DNA from: Agromyces sp. G08B096
GTDB lineage: Bacteria; Actinomycetota; Actinomycetes; Actinomycetales; Microbacteriaceae
Length of the DNA: 64,000 nt
Assembly: GCF_040267705.1 (NCBI RefSeq)
Contig: NZ_CP158374.1
Location: 558,001-622,000, forward strand
Direction: 5' to 3'
Positions 53,023 through 61,912 of the stretch are shown one piece after another (the stretch's first letter is position 1; each line of letters opens with the position of its first letter). The notes under the pieces were generated by a model, which saw only the letters and a list, made by a program, of their open reading frames with translations, made no database searches and was not told the DNA's origin. Position numbers and translations under genes: made by a program.

Positions 53023-53856
53023 TCAGACGTCGCAGGCGACGCCGTCACCATCCCGGTCCAGGTCGTACACGTCGTACCCGACGATCGACACGGGGCCATC
53101 GACGTAAGCCGGACCGTTGCCGCTGCCTCCAGCGCAGTCGACATCCGAGGCGACAGGAACGCACGCTCCCTCATAGTTCGGGTCACACCCGCCGGCCGCA
53201 GGAGGTGGTGGGGGCGGCGGTGGGAGACGCGATCCGACCGCGATGACTTCGTTCACAGGCTCGACAGTGATCACTTCCTCGATCACTTCTCGTGAGATCT
53301 CGGAGCCGTCCAACGTGACGACCCGAATCCGGGTGAGCTTCTGCCCGTTGACTCCCGTCGTCGCGACGGCGGTGACCCCAGCGTCGAGGTTGGGGTCATC
53401 GACGTTTGAAGTTGAAAAGGGGAGAGCAACGAGCTCCTCGATGATTGTCTCCTCCCGCACTGGAGTCGGTGTAGGAGTGGGCGTCGGTGTCGCGCTGGGT
53501 GGCGCACTCGGCGACGACTCGTGTGAGGACGGCGGCTGTGTCGCGGCGAGCGCGGCACCGCCGATGCTCGAGGCAAACACCCCAGCCGCCAGCACCGCCG
53601 CGCCGACTGGACGGCGCCCAATCTTCAGTCGGGCGAATGACCCGTGAAGCACGGCGTAGAGTCCCACTGCACCTGCGGCAATGCCTGCCACGAGCAGCAA
53701 GCCTGCAGGCCCCCAGAATGCGAGAACGAGGACCGCGGCCGCTGAGGTGGCGACGGATACGACTTTGGTGGATGCGGGCGCAGCTCGCCACCAAGTGCCA
53801 AGTCGACCTTGCGGGCTTGATGATCCGCCGTGGCCCGGTGGCTGGCTGCTGGTCAT
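53023..53856 (-). CDS. Exported G5 and excalibur-domain protein
   Basis: 277 residues, ATG at 53856 with AAGGAG five bases upstream. An N-terminal cytoplasmic tail with two or three membrane segments is followed by a Pro/Thr linker (TPTPTPTPTP), a G5 domain (EETIIEELVALPFSTSNVDD and SEISREVIEEVITVEPVNEV) and a C-terminal excalibur calcium-binding domain (YDLDRDGDGVACDV). Both domains are typical of cell-surface proteins; G5 may bind N-acetylglucosamine-containing material. It is convergent with the helicase gene. Confidence 0.85.
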   Translation of the reverse strand: MTSSQPPGHGGSSSPQGRLGTWWRAAPASTKVVSVATSAAAVLVLAFWGPAGLLLVAGIAAGAVGLYAVLHGSFARLKIGRRPVGAAVLAAGVFASSIGGAALAATQPPSSHESSPSAPPSATPTPTPTPTPVREETIIEELVALPFSTSNVDDPNLDAGVTAVATTGVNGQKLTRIRVVTLDGSEISREVIEEVITVEPVNEVIAVGSRLPPPPPPPPAAGGCDPNYEGACVPVASDVDCAGGSGNGPAYVDGPVSIVGYDVYDLDRDGDGVACDV

Positions 53857-54079
53857 ACTTCTCCTTCGCGATACCACCAATGGGCCGAGGCCACGAGGGG
53901 GTGGGTGTTCTGCCGCCACAGGTCTCGCGCACGAGGGGAGCACGACCTGAATCGGGGCGTCGTTTGTCTCCTCAGCATCTGCAGCCCAACGGGTGGCGAA
54001 AAGCCCCAACTCGAGGGCCGCATGCAACAGACCGGTCTTCTCCTCGCCCATCTGCTCCCCGCGGACCTAAAATCCCCCC

Positions 54080-54835
54080 ATGACCGGATTCCTGGTCAGG
54101 CGCAGGCGGGGTGCGCACGAGCTCGGGGCTCGCGAAGCCGATCTGGCGAGGCGGGCCGCTTCAGCCCTGCTCGCGGCCGACGACCGGATCCGCGAGGCCG
54201 CTGAAGAAGCCGACTTCGCCGAAGCCGAGCTGGGCGCCGAAGCCACCGGCCGACTCCGGGCAGCGCTCGACACGGCACGACGGGTCTTGATCGACGCCTT
54301 CCGACTGCAGCGCCTCAACGGCGAGGCAACCCCGAGCAGCACCCAGCTCACGAGCGCACGCAACGCGCGAATCATCCGTGCCTGCGACTGGATCGAGCAG
54401 ACGCTCGATGCGGAGACGGCCGCGCTGGCACAGCACGTCGCCCGGGCGCGAGGAACCGAGATGCCCGAGACACCGGTCTTCATGGATGCGGAGCCGACCA
54501 AGGGCGCCGAGGAAACGCACCAGAAGGACGCAGCGCCCGGTCTCACCTACGTCCACTTGCAACTCCGCGAACGCATCGAGATCGCCGACCGCCGGCTCGA
54601 AGTCGCGCGCGATCTCGTCGCCACCCGCTCAGGCAGGCCGGGCGCGGAGGCATCCGCCCGGCTCGCCCTCGCTGAGCACCTGCGCGCGGACATCACCCTC
54701 TGCCTCGGTGGCGCATCTGACGCTTCGGAGCGCGTCGCGACGATCGTCGTGATCGAGCCCGCCCGCCGCGAACGCCTGGCCGCGATGGCCGAGCGGGTGG
54801 CCGAGCTCACCGATGAGGCGGTCGAGCTGATGTAG
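54080..54835 (+). CDS. Short paralog of the TPM-tail coiled-coil protein
   Basis: 251 residues. TAAAAT (54068-54073) ends six bases before the ATG, so the mRNA is leaderless. Its first 120 residues align with those of the protein at 48473 (LAADDRIREAAEEADFAEAE, RAALDTARRVLIDAFRLQRL against that protein's matching helices), and its last 90 with the part just before that protein's Gly-rich tail. About 170 central residues and the Gly-rich tail are missing. It is a duplicated and internally deleted copy, 4.2 kb from its parent. Function unknown. Confidence 0.75.
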   Translation: MTGFLVRRRRGAHELGAREADLARRAASALLAADDRIREAAEEADFAEAELGAEATGRLRAALDTARRVLIDAFRLQRLNGEATPSSTQLTSARNARIIRACDWIEQTLDAETAALAQHVARARGTEMPETPVFMDAEPTKGAEETHQKDAAPGLTYVHLQLRERIEIADRRLEVARDLVATRSGRPGAEASARLALAEHLRADITLCLGGASDASERVATIVVIEPARRERLAAMAERVAELTDEAVELM

Positions 54836-54856
54836 GGTGCCAGGCTGCCCCGCTGA

Positions 54857-55777
54857 TCAGGCGCCGCGCCCCCCGATCGCCCGCGCCACCGCGATCATGT
54901 CGTCGCCACCGTCCCCGGCGCGCTCGGTCGCGGCGTACAACTCGACGCACGCATCGAGCAGCGGACTCGAGACCCCCGCCGCAGCGGCCGCTTCGACGAC
55001 GAGTCGCGCGTTCTTCAGTACGTCGGAGATGCGCGCCTGCGGCGAGGCATCCGCTCGCCGAAGTTTGTCGAGTTTCACGCGCGAGACCGGTGACGCCATC
55101 GGGCCGGCGTCGAGCACGGACTGGAACGTGTCGAGGTCGAGCGCGTTCGCCTCGGCGAAGCGGAACGCCTCGGCGAGCCCCGTCACCATCGAGATGAGGT
55201 ACGAGTTCACCGCGAGCTTCATCAGCGTCGCGGCGGGCGCGGCGTCGCCGCACACGAACGTCTGCGCGCACAGGAGCGCGACGATCGCGCGCGCCCGCTC
55301 GACTGCGTCAGGGAGCCCTGCGAGCATGCCGACCAGCTGCCGTTGCTCGGCTGGCACCCGCGACCCCGAGACCGTCGCCTCGACGTAGCTGCCGCCCGCC
55401 ACGGCGACGTCGGCGGCGAGCGCCGCGGCGTAGGCGGGGGAGTTGGTGCCGAGGTTCACGAGGATCCGGCCGCGGAGCATCCGTTCGAGGCCGGATGCCT
55501 CGCGCTCCAGCACCTCGTCGATCGCCGACTCCGTGGCGAGCATGACGAGCACCACGTCGGCCAGGTCGAAGACCTCGGCGGCGGTCGACGCGACCCGCGC
55601 GCCGGCGGCGCCGAGGCGATCGAGCGCGGCCGCCGAGCGGTTCCACACCACGAGGTCGACGCCCGACGCGACCAGGTTGCGCGCCATCGGCTCGCCCATC
55701 ACGCCCAGGCCGATGAAGCCCACGGCGCCCGAACGCGCCGAAACCGGGCCGCGGTCGGCCGGGTGCGTGCGCGTCAC
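54857..55777 (-). CDS. Beta-hydroxyacid dehydrogenase (6-phosphogluconate-dehydrogenase-like)
   Basis: 306 residues from a GTG that overlaps the stop of the MarR-GNAT gene. The Rossmann motif GFIGLGVMGEPMARNLVASG (about residues 19-38), VLVMLATESAIDEVL, the substrate loop VEATVSGSRVPAEQ and the catalytic Lys in LMKLAVNSYLISMV are as expected for the hydroxyisobutyrate/tartronate-semialdehyde group. Exact substrate unknown. Confidence 0.87.
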   Translation of the reverse strand: MTRTHPADRGPVSARSGAVGFIGLGVMGEPMARNLVASGVDLVVWNRSAAALDRLGAAGARVASTAAEVFDLADVVLVMLATESAIDEVLEREASGLERMLRGRILVNLGTNSPAYAAALAADVAVAGGSYVEATVSGSRVPAEQRQLVGMLAGLPDAVERARAIVALLCAQTFVCGDAAPAATLMKLAVNSYLISMVTGLAEAFRFAEANALDLDTFQSVLDAGPMASPVSRVKLDKLRRADASPQARISDVLKNARLVVEAAAAAGVSSPLLDACVELYAATERAGDGGDDMIAVARAIGGRGA

Positions 55778-56691
55778 GCCGCACCGCCCAGGGGCTTCTC
55801 GAACCAGAAGTCCGCGTACGGCTCGCCGTTGAAGTCGTCGATCTCGCGGTAGCCGGTCGCCCGGTACAGGGCGATCGCCTCGACGAGGGCGCGGTTCGTG
55901 TCGAGTCGCACGGTGGTCGCGCCACGGCGGGCCGCCTCCTCCTCGACGGCGGCGAGCAGCCGTCGCCCGAGCCCCATGCCGCGGGCCGAAGGCGCGACCC
56001 AGAGCCGTTTGATTTCGGCCGGGTCGTCGCCGTGGAGCATGAGTCCGATGCATCCGACCGGCTCGCCGTGCAGGGTCGCCACCAGGAACGCGCCGTGCGG
56101 GTCGCTGAACATCGCGTCCGTGGTGGTCCGCGTGACCTGCGGGTCGAAGCCCGCGTCGAACCGGCTCTGCAACTCCTCGAAGTACGCCGCGATGCAGAAC
56201 CGAGCGGATGCCTCCCGCGGGTCGGTCACCGCGATCTCCACGCTGCTCGCCGCGAGCAGCAGCCGCACCTCGTCCATGGCCCGCACGAGCCGTTCGCGCT
56301 GCCCCGCGGTGAGCGGGGCGAGCATGCCCTCGACGAGCTCGTCGGAGAGGCGATCGAGCTCGGCGACCTCGGCCGCCCCGGAGTCCGTCAGCCGGGCCAC
56401 GCGAACGCGCGTGTCGCCGGGAAGCGTCGCGACCTCGACGAGGCCTTCGCGCTCGAGCGCGCGGAGCTGGCGGCTGAGATAACCGGCGTCGAGACCGAGC
56501 CGCGCCCGGAGCGCGCGCAACTCGACGCCCTGCTCGCGGACGTCGGCGCCCGAGGCATCCGCCCCGCCGATCTCCCAGATCAGTCGCGACTGGCCGAGCG
56601 GCCGGCCGCGTGCGAGGTAGTGGTCGTCGAGCGCGCCGACCCGCTCGGTCACCGTGCGGTTGAACCGCCGCACACGGGCGATGTCGTCCAT
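55774..56691 (-). CDS. MarR-GNAT fusion regulator/acetyltransferase
   Basis: 305 residues from the ATG at 56691. Residues 1-150 are a MarR winged helix (GLDAGYLSRQLRALEREGLV, RVRVARLTDSGAAEVAELDR). Residues about 150-305 are a GNAT N-acetyltransferase with the acetyl-CoA site LWVAPSARGMGLGRRLLAAV. The start codon lies inside a 40-bp inverted repeat that also contains its -10 (TAAGGT, seven bases before ATG), so it should repress itself. The downstream dehydrogenase overlaps by four bases. Confidence 0.88.
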   Translation of the reverse strand: MDDIARVRRFNRTVTERVGALDDHYLARGRPLGQSRLIWEIGGADASGADVREQGVELRALRARLGLDAGYLSRQLRALEREGLVEVATLPGDTRVRVARLTDSGAAEVAELDRLSDELVEGMLAPLTAGQRERLVRAMDEVRLLLAASSVEIAVTDPREASARFCIAAYFEELQSRFDAGFDPQVTRTTTDAMFSDPHGAFLVATLHGEPVGCIGLMLHGDDPAEIKRLWVAPSARGMGLGRRLLAAVEEEAARRGATTVRLDTNRALVEAIALYRATGYREIDDFNGEPYADFWFEKPLGGAA

Positions 56692-56722
56692 TTCTCTGAC
56701 CTTAGTCAGAGAAATGGACGAC
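56683..56722. promoter_or_regulatory. 40-bp inverted repeat over the MarR-GNAT promoter and start codon
   Basis: 18-bp perfect arms GTCGTCCATTTCTCTGAC (56683-56700) and its complement (56705-56722) with loop CTTA. On the minus strand the -35 TTGTCG overlaps the right end, the -10 TAAGGT lies at the centre and the ATG inside the left arm. A dimeric MarR site covering promoter and start codon is the natural reading. Confidence 0.8.
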
Positions 56723-56745
56723 GACAAGAGTGCCCGAGCCACGCC

Positions 56746-57291
56746 CTACCGCAGCGCGAGCGACAGCCCCAGGCTCGCGAGCACGCCGAACGCGACGCCC
56801 CACAGGGTGATCGCGATGGACTCCCAGATGATGACGAGCTTGCGGTCGGCACCGAACGACACCATCGCGGCGGACGTGATCTGGCTCGGCAGGATAGTCG
56901 GGCCGAGTAGGCTCACGCCGGCGACGCCGTACTTGTCGAACGCGCGGCGCAGCTTCTCGCGGCGCGGCGACTCGGCCGCCGGTACCGGCGAAGCGGCGGA
57001 TGTCCCGGCAGGGTCGTCCCCGGCGACGCCGGCGCCGACCAGCGCTCGCTTGCGCTGATGGGCGACCACCTTCGTGCGCGCGCTGTAGGCAGTCTGCACG
57101 AAGATCAGCATCGCGACGATGTTGCCGATCACGGCGACCGCGACCGCGATGGCCGTCGGCAGGCCGATGAGCACGCCGATGACGGCGCCGAGCTCGGAGT
57201 CCACGAACGGGATGGCCGAGACGATCATCACCCCGAGCCACTGGAGCCAGTCGGGGAAGCCGGTGGTGAAGTCCTGCAGTGCGTCGATCAT
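56746..57291 (-). CDS. Small integral membrane protein (annotated in relatives as small multidrug efflux-like)
   Basis: 181 residues from the ATG at 57291. Four membrane segments with a polar, Ala/Pro-rich cytoplasmic loop in the middle (HQRKRALVGAGVAGDDPAGT). The segment FVDSELGAVIGVLIGLPTAI and the later GPTILPSQITSAAMVSFGAD recall small membrane proteins of the DedA/SNARE-associated group. Efflux is a database-style label I recall, not something the sequence shows. It is 24 bp from the MarR-GNAT inverted repeat. Confidence 0.7.
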   Translation of the reverse strand: MIDALQDFTTGFPDWLQWLGVMIVSAIPFVDSELGAVIGVLIGLPTAIAVAVAVIGNIVAMLIFVQTAYSARTKVVAHQRKRALVGAGVAGDDPAGTSAASPVPAAESPRREKLRRAFDKYGVAGVSLLGPTILPSQITSAAMVSFGADRKLVIIWESIAITLWGVAFGVLASLGLSLALR

Positions 57292-57401
57292 GACGGAGCC
57301 TTTCGAGTGGACGAGCTGATGCCTCCATCCTTCGGAACCCGAGCGGCCCTCCACAGTGCCGCCGCATCACCGATTCCGCATGCGTTCGCGCACGCCGGCG
57401 G

Positions 57402-57415
57402 GTGACAAATGTCAC
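57402..57415. promoter_or_regulatory. Palindrome GTGACA-AA-TGTCAC in the two-component promoter
   Basis: Perfect 6-bp arms with a 2-bp centre, ending five bases before the -10 TACGCT (57421-57426) of the histidine kinase gene. It occupies the -35/-10 spacer and could be the response regulator's own site; this is not demonstrated. Confidence 0.45.
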
Positions 57416-57433
57416 TGCTCTACGCTCGGAGGC

Positions 57434-58660
57434 ATGCCCGCCGAGCACTCCCGCAGCGTCCACACCACGTGGCTCTACACGCTCGGATCGATCGTGTTCT
57501 TCGTCGGCTTCTACTCGGTGTTCGTCGCGCTCATGATGCTCGAGACGTATGCGGCGTCGCCGGGCCCGATGTCGGCCACGCTGATCGTGCTCCAACTCGT
57601 GTCGGCCGCGATGCAGATCCGGTACTGCTGGTTCCTCCGGGTCGGCCGCGGCGGCGGGCTGCCGAATCCGTGGTGGACGGTCGCGCTCTTCGCACCGGCC
57701 GTCGCGGTGTGGGGGCTCAGCCTGTTCACTGCAGACGCCGGCCTCGAAGGTGCCGCGGCGCTGTGGGTGGCGTTCGCGCTCGTCGCCTGCCTGCTGCCTC
57801 AGCGCTGGCGGTGGCCGACGCTCGGGGCATCCCTGCTCATTGCGATCGCGCACCCCGTCATCGTCGGCGCGATTTCGGGCGACGGTGGTGCGTCGGCGAC
57901 CGGTCCCGGCGGCTGGGCGACGGCGATCTACGGGATTTCCGTGCCGTTCATGCTGCTCAGCAGCCTGTGGTGGTGGGAGATCGTGGTGCAGCTCGACCGG
58001 CATCGCCGCACCGCGGCGGAGCTCGCGGTCACGCAGGAGCGGCTGCGTTTCGCCTCAGACCTGCACGACATCCAGGGCCACCACCTGCAGGTCATCTCGC
58101 TGAAGTCCGAGCTCGCCGAACGCCTGCTGGCGATCGACCCCGAGGCGGCGCGCGAGCACATCCACGAGACCCGGCTCATCGCGAAGCAGGCCCTGGAAGA
58201 GACCCGCTCGCTCGTCGCCGGCTACCGGCAGGTCGCGTTCGACGACGAGCTCGAGAACGCCCGCGAGGTGCTCACCGCGGCGGGCGCCGACTGCGAGCTG
58301 CGCGTCGGCGAACTGCCCGCGGATGCCGCGCACCGCAGCGCCCTCGCGTCCGTCGTGCGCGAGGCGACGACCAACATCCTGCGGCACAGCGCCGCCACGC
58401 GGGTGACCATCGTGCTGTCATCGACCGACGGCCAGCATGTGCTCGAGATCACCAACGACGGCGTGACCGCAGCGCTCGACGAGGCCGGCAGCGCGCCGGG
58501 ATCCGGGCTGGCCGGCCTCCGCGAGCGGCTCACCGCCGTCGGCGGCACGCTCGAGACCACCACGGATGCCTCGGGCCGCTTCGTCCTCCGAGCTACCGTG
58601 CCGGCCGCCGCGGTGTCGGGCGCCGCAAGCACCGAGGTGCCGCCGGCGGTGCGCGCATGA
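57434..58660 (+). CDS. Sensor histidine kinase (NarL/DesK class)
   Basis: 408 residues from the ATG at 57434. About five membrane segments (1-185) carry no large sensory domain, so it probably senses a membrane state. The HisKA_3 box is RLRFASDLHDIQGHHLQVIS (phospho-His in DLHD), and the ATPase domain has VREATTNILRHSAATRVTI and GSGLAGLRERLTAVGG. It overlaps the response regulator gene by four bases (ATGA). Confidence 0.93.
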   Translation: MPAEHSRSVHTTWLYTLGSIVFFVGFYSVFVALMMLETYAASPGPMSATLIVLQLVSAAMQIRYCWFLRVGRGGGLPNPWWTVALFAPAVAVWGLSLFTADAGLEGAAALWVAFALVACLLPQRWRWPTLGASLLIAIAHPVIVGAISGDGGASATGPGGWATAIYGISVPFMLLSSLWWWEIVVQLDRHRRTAAELAVTQERLRFASDLHDIQGHHLQVISLKSELAERLLAIDPEAAREHIHETRLIAKQALEETRSLVAGYRQVAFDDELENAREVLTAAGADCELRVGELPADAAHRSALASVVREATTNILRHSAATRVTIVLSSTDGQHVLEITNDGVTAALDEAGSAPGSGLAGLRERLTAVGGTLETTTDASGRFVLRATVPAAAVSGAASTEVPPAVRA

Positions 58661-59259
58661 TCCGCCTCCTGGTCGCCGACGACGAGCACCTCATCCGCGG
58701 CGCCCTCGTCGCGCTGCTGAACCTCGAACCCGACATCGAGGTCGTCGCCACCGCCGAGCACGGCCTCGCCGCCGTCGAGCAGGCCATCGCGACGAAACCC
58801 GACGTCTGCCTCCTCGACCTCGAGATGCCCGAGGCCGACGGACTCGAGGCCGCCGCCCGCATCCTTCAGGAGGTGCCGACGCGCGTCGTCATCGTCACCC
58901 GGCACGCCCGCCCTGGCGTGCTGCGGCGCGCCCTCGCGAGCAAGGTCTCGGGCTTCGTGCCGAAGTCGACCCCCGCCGAAGAGCTCGCGCACGTCATCCG
59001 CGACGTCGCCGCGGGCAAGCGCTACATCGACCCCGAGATCGCCGCCGCCGCGCTCACCGCCGAGCGCTGCCCCCTCACCGACCGGGAGCTCGACGCCCTG
59101 CGGTACAGCCGGTCGACCATGAGCGTGCAGCAGATCGCCGACCGCCTGCACCTCGCTCCGGGCACCGTCCGCAACTACCTCTCATCGGCGATGACGAAGC
59201 TCGACGCTTCGTCACGGCACGAAGCCGCGGAGAAGGCGTGGCAGCAGGGCTGGATCTGA
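58657..59259 (+). CDS. LuxR-type response regulator (DesR-like)
   Basis: 200 residues. The receiver domain has VADDEHLIRGALVALL, the phospho-acceptor Asp in CLLDLEMPEADGLE and Lys in FVPKSTPAEEL. The C-terminal HTH is VQQIADRLHLAPGTVRNYLS. It pairs with the kinase just upstream, DesK/DesR style. Targets unknown; the palindrome at 57402 may be one. Confidence 0.93.
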   Translation: MIRLLVADDEHLIRGALVALLNLEPDIEVVATAEHGLAAVEQAIATKPDVCLLDLEMPEADGLEAAARILQEVPTRVVIVTRHARPGVLRRALASKVSGFVPKSTPAEELAHVIRDVAAGKRYIDPEIAAAALTAERCPLTDRELDALRYSRSTMSVQQIADRLHLAPGTVRNYLSSAMTKLDASSRHEAAEKAWQQGWI

Positions 59260-59293
59260 CCGGCCCTGCGCCACGCGCGGCTCCACCGCCCCG

Positions 59294-59671
59294 TCACTCC
59301 GTCGGCTCCTCCTGCAGCGCCCGGACCTCGATGCGGCACTGCAGTGCCTGCGACGCCTGCGTCGCCCATTCGATCGCGGCGGCCTCGTCGGCCGCCTCGA
59401 TCACCCAGAACCCGCCGACGTACGACTCCGCCGCCGCGAACGGCTCATCGAGCACCTGGGTCTCGCCTGACGAGACATCCACCGTCTTCGCCGTCGACGG
59501 CGGGTTCAGCCCGCCCGCGAACAGGAACGCGCCCGACTCCTTCAGCGCGGTGTTGAACGCGTCCACCGCGGCGATCACCTCGGCGAAGTCCGCGGGGTCG
59601 AACTCCTTCATCGACTCCATCGTCGGCTCCGTCGCGGAGTCGTGCGGCACGGTGAGGAAGTACTGCGTCAT
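59294..59671 (-). CDS. YCII-related (DGPF) domain protein
   Basis: 125 residues from the ATG at 59671. The family pattern is MTQYFLTVPHD at the N-terminus, ALKESGAFLFAGGLNPPSTA and DEPFAAAESYVGGFWVIEAA. Such proteins often stand beside ECF sigma factors, but none is seen here. Convergent with the response regulator gene. Confidence 0.85.
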   Translation of the reverse strand: MTQYFLTVPHDSATEPTMESMKEFDPADFAEVIAAVDAFNTALKESGAFLFAGGLNPPSTAKTVDVSSGETQVLDEPFAAAESYVGGFWVIEAADEAAAIEWATQASQALQCRIEVRALQEEPTE

Positions 59672-59775
59672 CGGTCGATCCCTTCGTGATGGGGCTGCCG
59701 TGTTGGCCGCCCTCACTCATGCGTCGAACGAGTTGCGCCCGGATCGACACGGCGCCGAAGAAATCCGGAACACGA

Positions 59776-59805
59776 TCGGGCCGGGCGCTGGTGCGCCCGG
59801 CCCGA
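59776..59805. terminator. Hairpin terminator, distal
   Basis: TCGGGCCGGGCGC (59776-59788), loop TGGT, GCGCCCGGCCCGA (59793-59805): perfect 13-bp stem on the minus-strand downstream side of the alpha/beta hydrolase. Confidence 0.8.
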
Positions 59806-59830
59806 GGCATCCGTCGCTCATGCGGATGCC
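59806..59830. terminator. Hairpin built from an inverted GGATGCC pair
   Basis: GGCATCCG (59806-59813) and CGGATGCC (59823-59830) with a 9-nt loop, 18 bp after the stop of the minus-strand hydrolase, directly followed by the second hairpin at 59776-59805. Confidence 0.65.
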
Positions 59831-59848
59831 GGCTCCCGCGGAGCCCGC

Positions 59849-60736
59849 TCACGCGGAGGCATCCGCCGTCTCGCTCGCCGGCGCGACGCCGACGAACCGC
59901 AGCCAGCCGAGCGCGTACGCGGCGATCTCGGGCCAGCGGGAGTCCAAGACGAGGGAGTGGCCGCGGTCGGCGAACTCCTTGTACTCGGTGATCGTCGATG
60001 CGTTGCGGTAGGTGCGGAAGACGCGCCGGCTCGACGCGGCGGGCACCGTGCGGTCGAGGCCGCCGCCGATGATGAGCAGCGGACCGCGCTCAGCGTCGAC
60101 CCGCACCGCGGCGGGGGAGTTCGGCAGCACATTGGCGGTTGCCGACTCGAACAGCGGGCGGCCGGGCGACGGGATCGTCACCGCCTCGTGGATCGCGTCG
60201 GACTCCTCGCGCGAGATCGCGTTGCCGAAGGCCTGCGCGAAGTGCGCCTGCGACTGCGCGTTCGCCCCGCGGAATTGGAACGGGTTGCCGAGCACCGGCA
60301 GCGCGTTCCGCAGCTGCACGGGCGGCAGCACATACACGCCGCGGCCCTGCGCCGGGTCGATCGCGACGGCCGCCGCGCCGAGCCCCTCGCCGAGGAGCTT
60401 CTGCACGATGAGCCCGCCGAACGAGTGGCCGACGAGGATGGGCTTCCGGTCGAGCTGGGCGATGAGGCCCCGGTACCGCTCGGTGATCTGCTCGATGCCG
60501 ACGCCCGCGACCCGCTCGGGGTGGCGCCGCGTCTCGGCGACGGTGTCGGCCTCGCCCGGCCAGCCGGGGGCGTACGACACGAAGCCCTCGGCGTCGAAGC
60601 GCTCGACCCAGGGCTGCCAGCTGGTGGCGTGCAGCCAGAGCCCGTGGACGAACAGGACGGGCGTCTTGGCCGAGGCGTTCGCGCGGGTGACGAAGGCGAG
60701 GTCGGCGGCGGTGGCGGTGGTGGTGGTGGTGTTCAT
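59849..60736 (-). CDS. Alpha/beta hydrolase
   Basis: 295 residues, ATG at 60736 with CAGGAG upstream. The oxyanion HGLWLHATSW, nucleophile in LVGHSFGGLIV, Asp in IIGGGLDRTVP and His in FADRGHSLVLD form the triad. The N-terminus is a run of Thr (MNTTTTTATAA) from a GTG trinucleotide repeat in the DNA. Divergent from the AraC-type gene at 60871, with 134 bp between them; the regulator may control it. Confidence 0.87.
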   Translation of the reverse strand: MNTTTTTATAADLAFVTRANASAKTPVLFVHGLWLHATSWQPWVERFDAEGFVSYAPGWPGEADTVAETRRHPERVAGVGIEQITERYRGLIAQLDRKPILVGHSFGGLIVQKLLGEGLGAAAVAIDPAQGRGVYVLPPVQLRNALPVLGNPFQFRGANAQSQAHFAQAFGNAISREESDAIHEAVTIPSPGRPLFESATANVLPNSPAAVRVDAERGPLLIIGGGLDRTVPAASSRRVFRTYRNASTITEYKEFADRGHSLVLDSRWPEIAAYALGWLRFVGVAPASETADASA

Positions 60737-60870
60737 GATCTGCTCCTGTCGTGAGGTGGTGCGAGTGGATGTTTCGTTGCCTGGTTCCACCGTGCCGCTC
60801 GGTGCTTGCCGACCTGCCACGTCGCCCGCCACAATGACCACGGATCCCGCCAACCCTGGGGAGGAGACGG

Positions 60871-61887
60871 ATGCGCCCCGCCAAGCAGCCACCCACGTCA
60901 CGCGGTCGCGACCGCCACGTGCTCGCCATCGTCGTCGTGCCCGACACGGTCGCGCTCGAGATCGCCGTCGCGCAGCAGGTGTTCGGCCGCCGGATGCCGT
61001 CGCTCGCCGCGGTCACCGGCGACGGCGAGACGCCCTACGAGGTCGTGCTCGTCGGTGAGCAGCCTCGCGTCGTGTTGCCCTCGGGCACCGATCCGGGGGA
61101 GCTGGCGCCGCTCGACACACTCCTCACCGCCGACACCGTGCTCGTGCCGGGCCTCGAGGAGCCGCTCGCCGAGCGCTCGCCCGAGCTGCTCGCCGCGCTC
61201 CGCGCCGCGCGGGACGCCGGCGCCCGCATGGTGTCGTTCTGCGGGGGCGCGTTCATCCTCGGACGGGCGGGCATCCTCGACGGCAAACGCGCGACCACGC
61301 ATTGGGTGCTGTCGAAGGAGTTCCGCGAGGAGTTCCCGCTCGCGACCCTGCAGGCCGAGCACCTCTACGTCGACGACGGCGAGGTGCACACCTCGGGCGG
61401 TATCTTCAGCGCCACCGACCTCGCGCTGCACCTGCTCTCGCTCGATCTCGGGCACGCGTACGCGAACGACCTCAGCCGGATCCTCGTGAGCGCGCCGCAC
61501 CGCCCGGGCGGGCAGGCGCAGTTCATGAAGGACTCGATCCGCCTCGACGCCGAACCGCCAGTCGAGTCATTCCTCCGGTGGCTGCGTGAGCACCTCGACG
61601 AGCCGCTCACCCTCGCCCAGCTCGCCGCGCACGAGCACGTCAGCGAGCGCACGCTCGTGCGGAAGTTCCGCGCAGACACCGGCATGAGCGTCTTCGACTG
61701 GATCACGCGGGAGCGCGTGAATCAGGCGAAGGCGCTGCTCGAGACCACCGACCACCCGGTCTCGGAGATCGCTGCGATGGTCGGGCTCGGCACGTCGGAA
61801 TCGCTTCGGCGGCAGTTCGAGCGCCTCGTCGGCACGAGCGCCTCGGCCTACCGGAAGACCTTCCGCGGGGCCCTCGTCACGGCCTGA
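60871..61887 (+). CDS. GlxA-type AraC-family regulator (DJ-1/PfpI domain plus HTH)
   Basis: 338 residues, ATG with GGAGGAGA upstream. Residues about 15-200 are a DJ-1/PfpI-like domain with the nucleophile-elbow Cys in VSFCGGAFILGRAG. Residues about 225-330 are an AraC double HTH (LAQLAAHEHVSERTLVRKFR, VSEIAAMVGLGTSESLRRQF). Divergent from the alpha/beta hydrolase, which may be its target. Effector unknown. Confidence 0.92.
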   Translation: MRPAKQPPTSRGRDRHVLAIVVVPDTVALEIAVAQQVFGRRMPSLAAVTGDGETPYEVVLVGEQPRVVLPSGTDPGELAPLDTLLTADTVLVPGLEEPLAERSPELLAALRAARDAGARMVSFCGGAFILGRAGILDGKRATTHWVLSKEFREEFPLATLQAEHLYVDDGEVHTSGGIFSATDLALHLLSLDLGHAYANDLSRILVSAPHRPGGQAQFMKDSIRLDAEPPVESFLRWLREHLDEPLTLAQLAAHEHVSERTLVRKFRADTGMSVFDWITRERVNQAKALLETTDHPVSEIAAMVGLGTSESLRRQFERLVGTSASAYRKTFRGALVTA

Positions 61888-61912
61888 GCGGGCGGGCCGG
61901 GCCGTCGCCTGC

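Noticed and set aside
60708..60735. GGT/GTG trinucleotide run before the alpha/beta hydrolase
   Set aside because: It encodes the Thr-rich N-terminus of that protein; no independent element.
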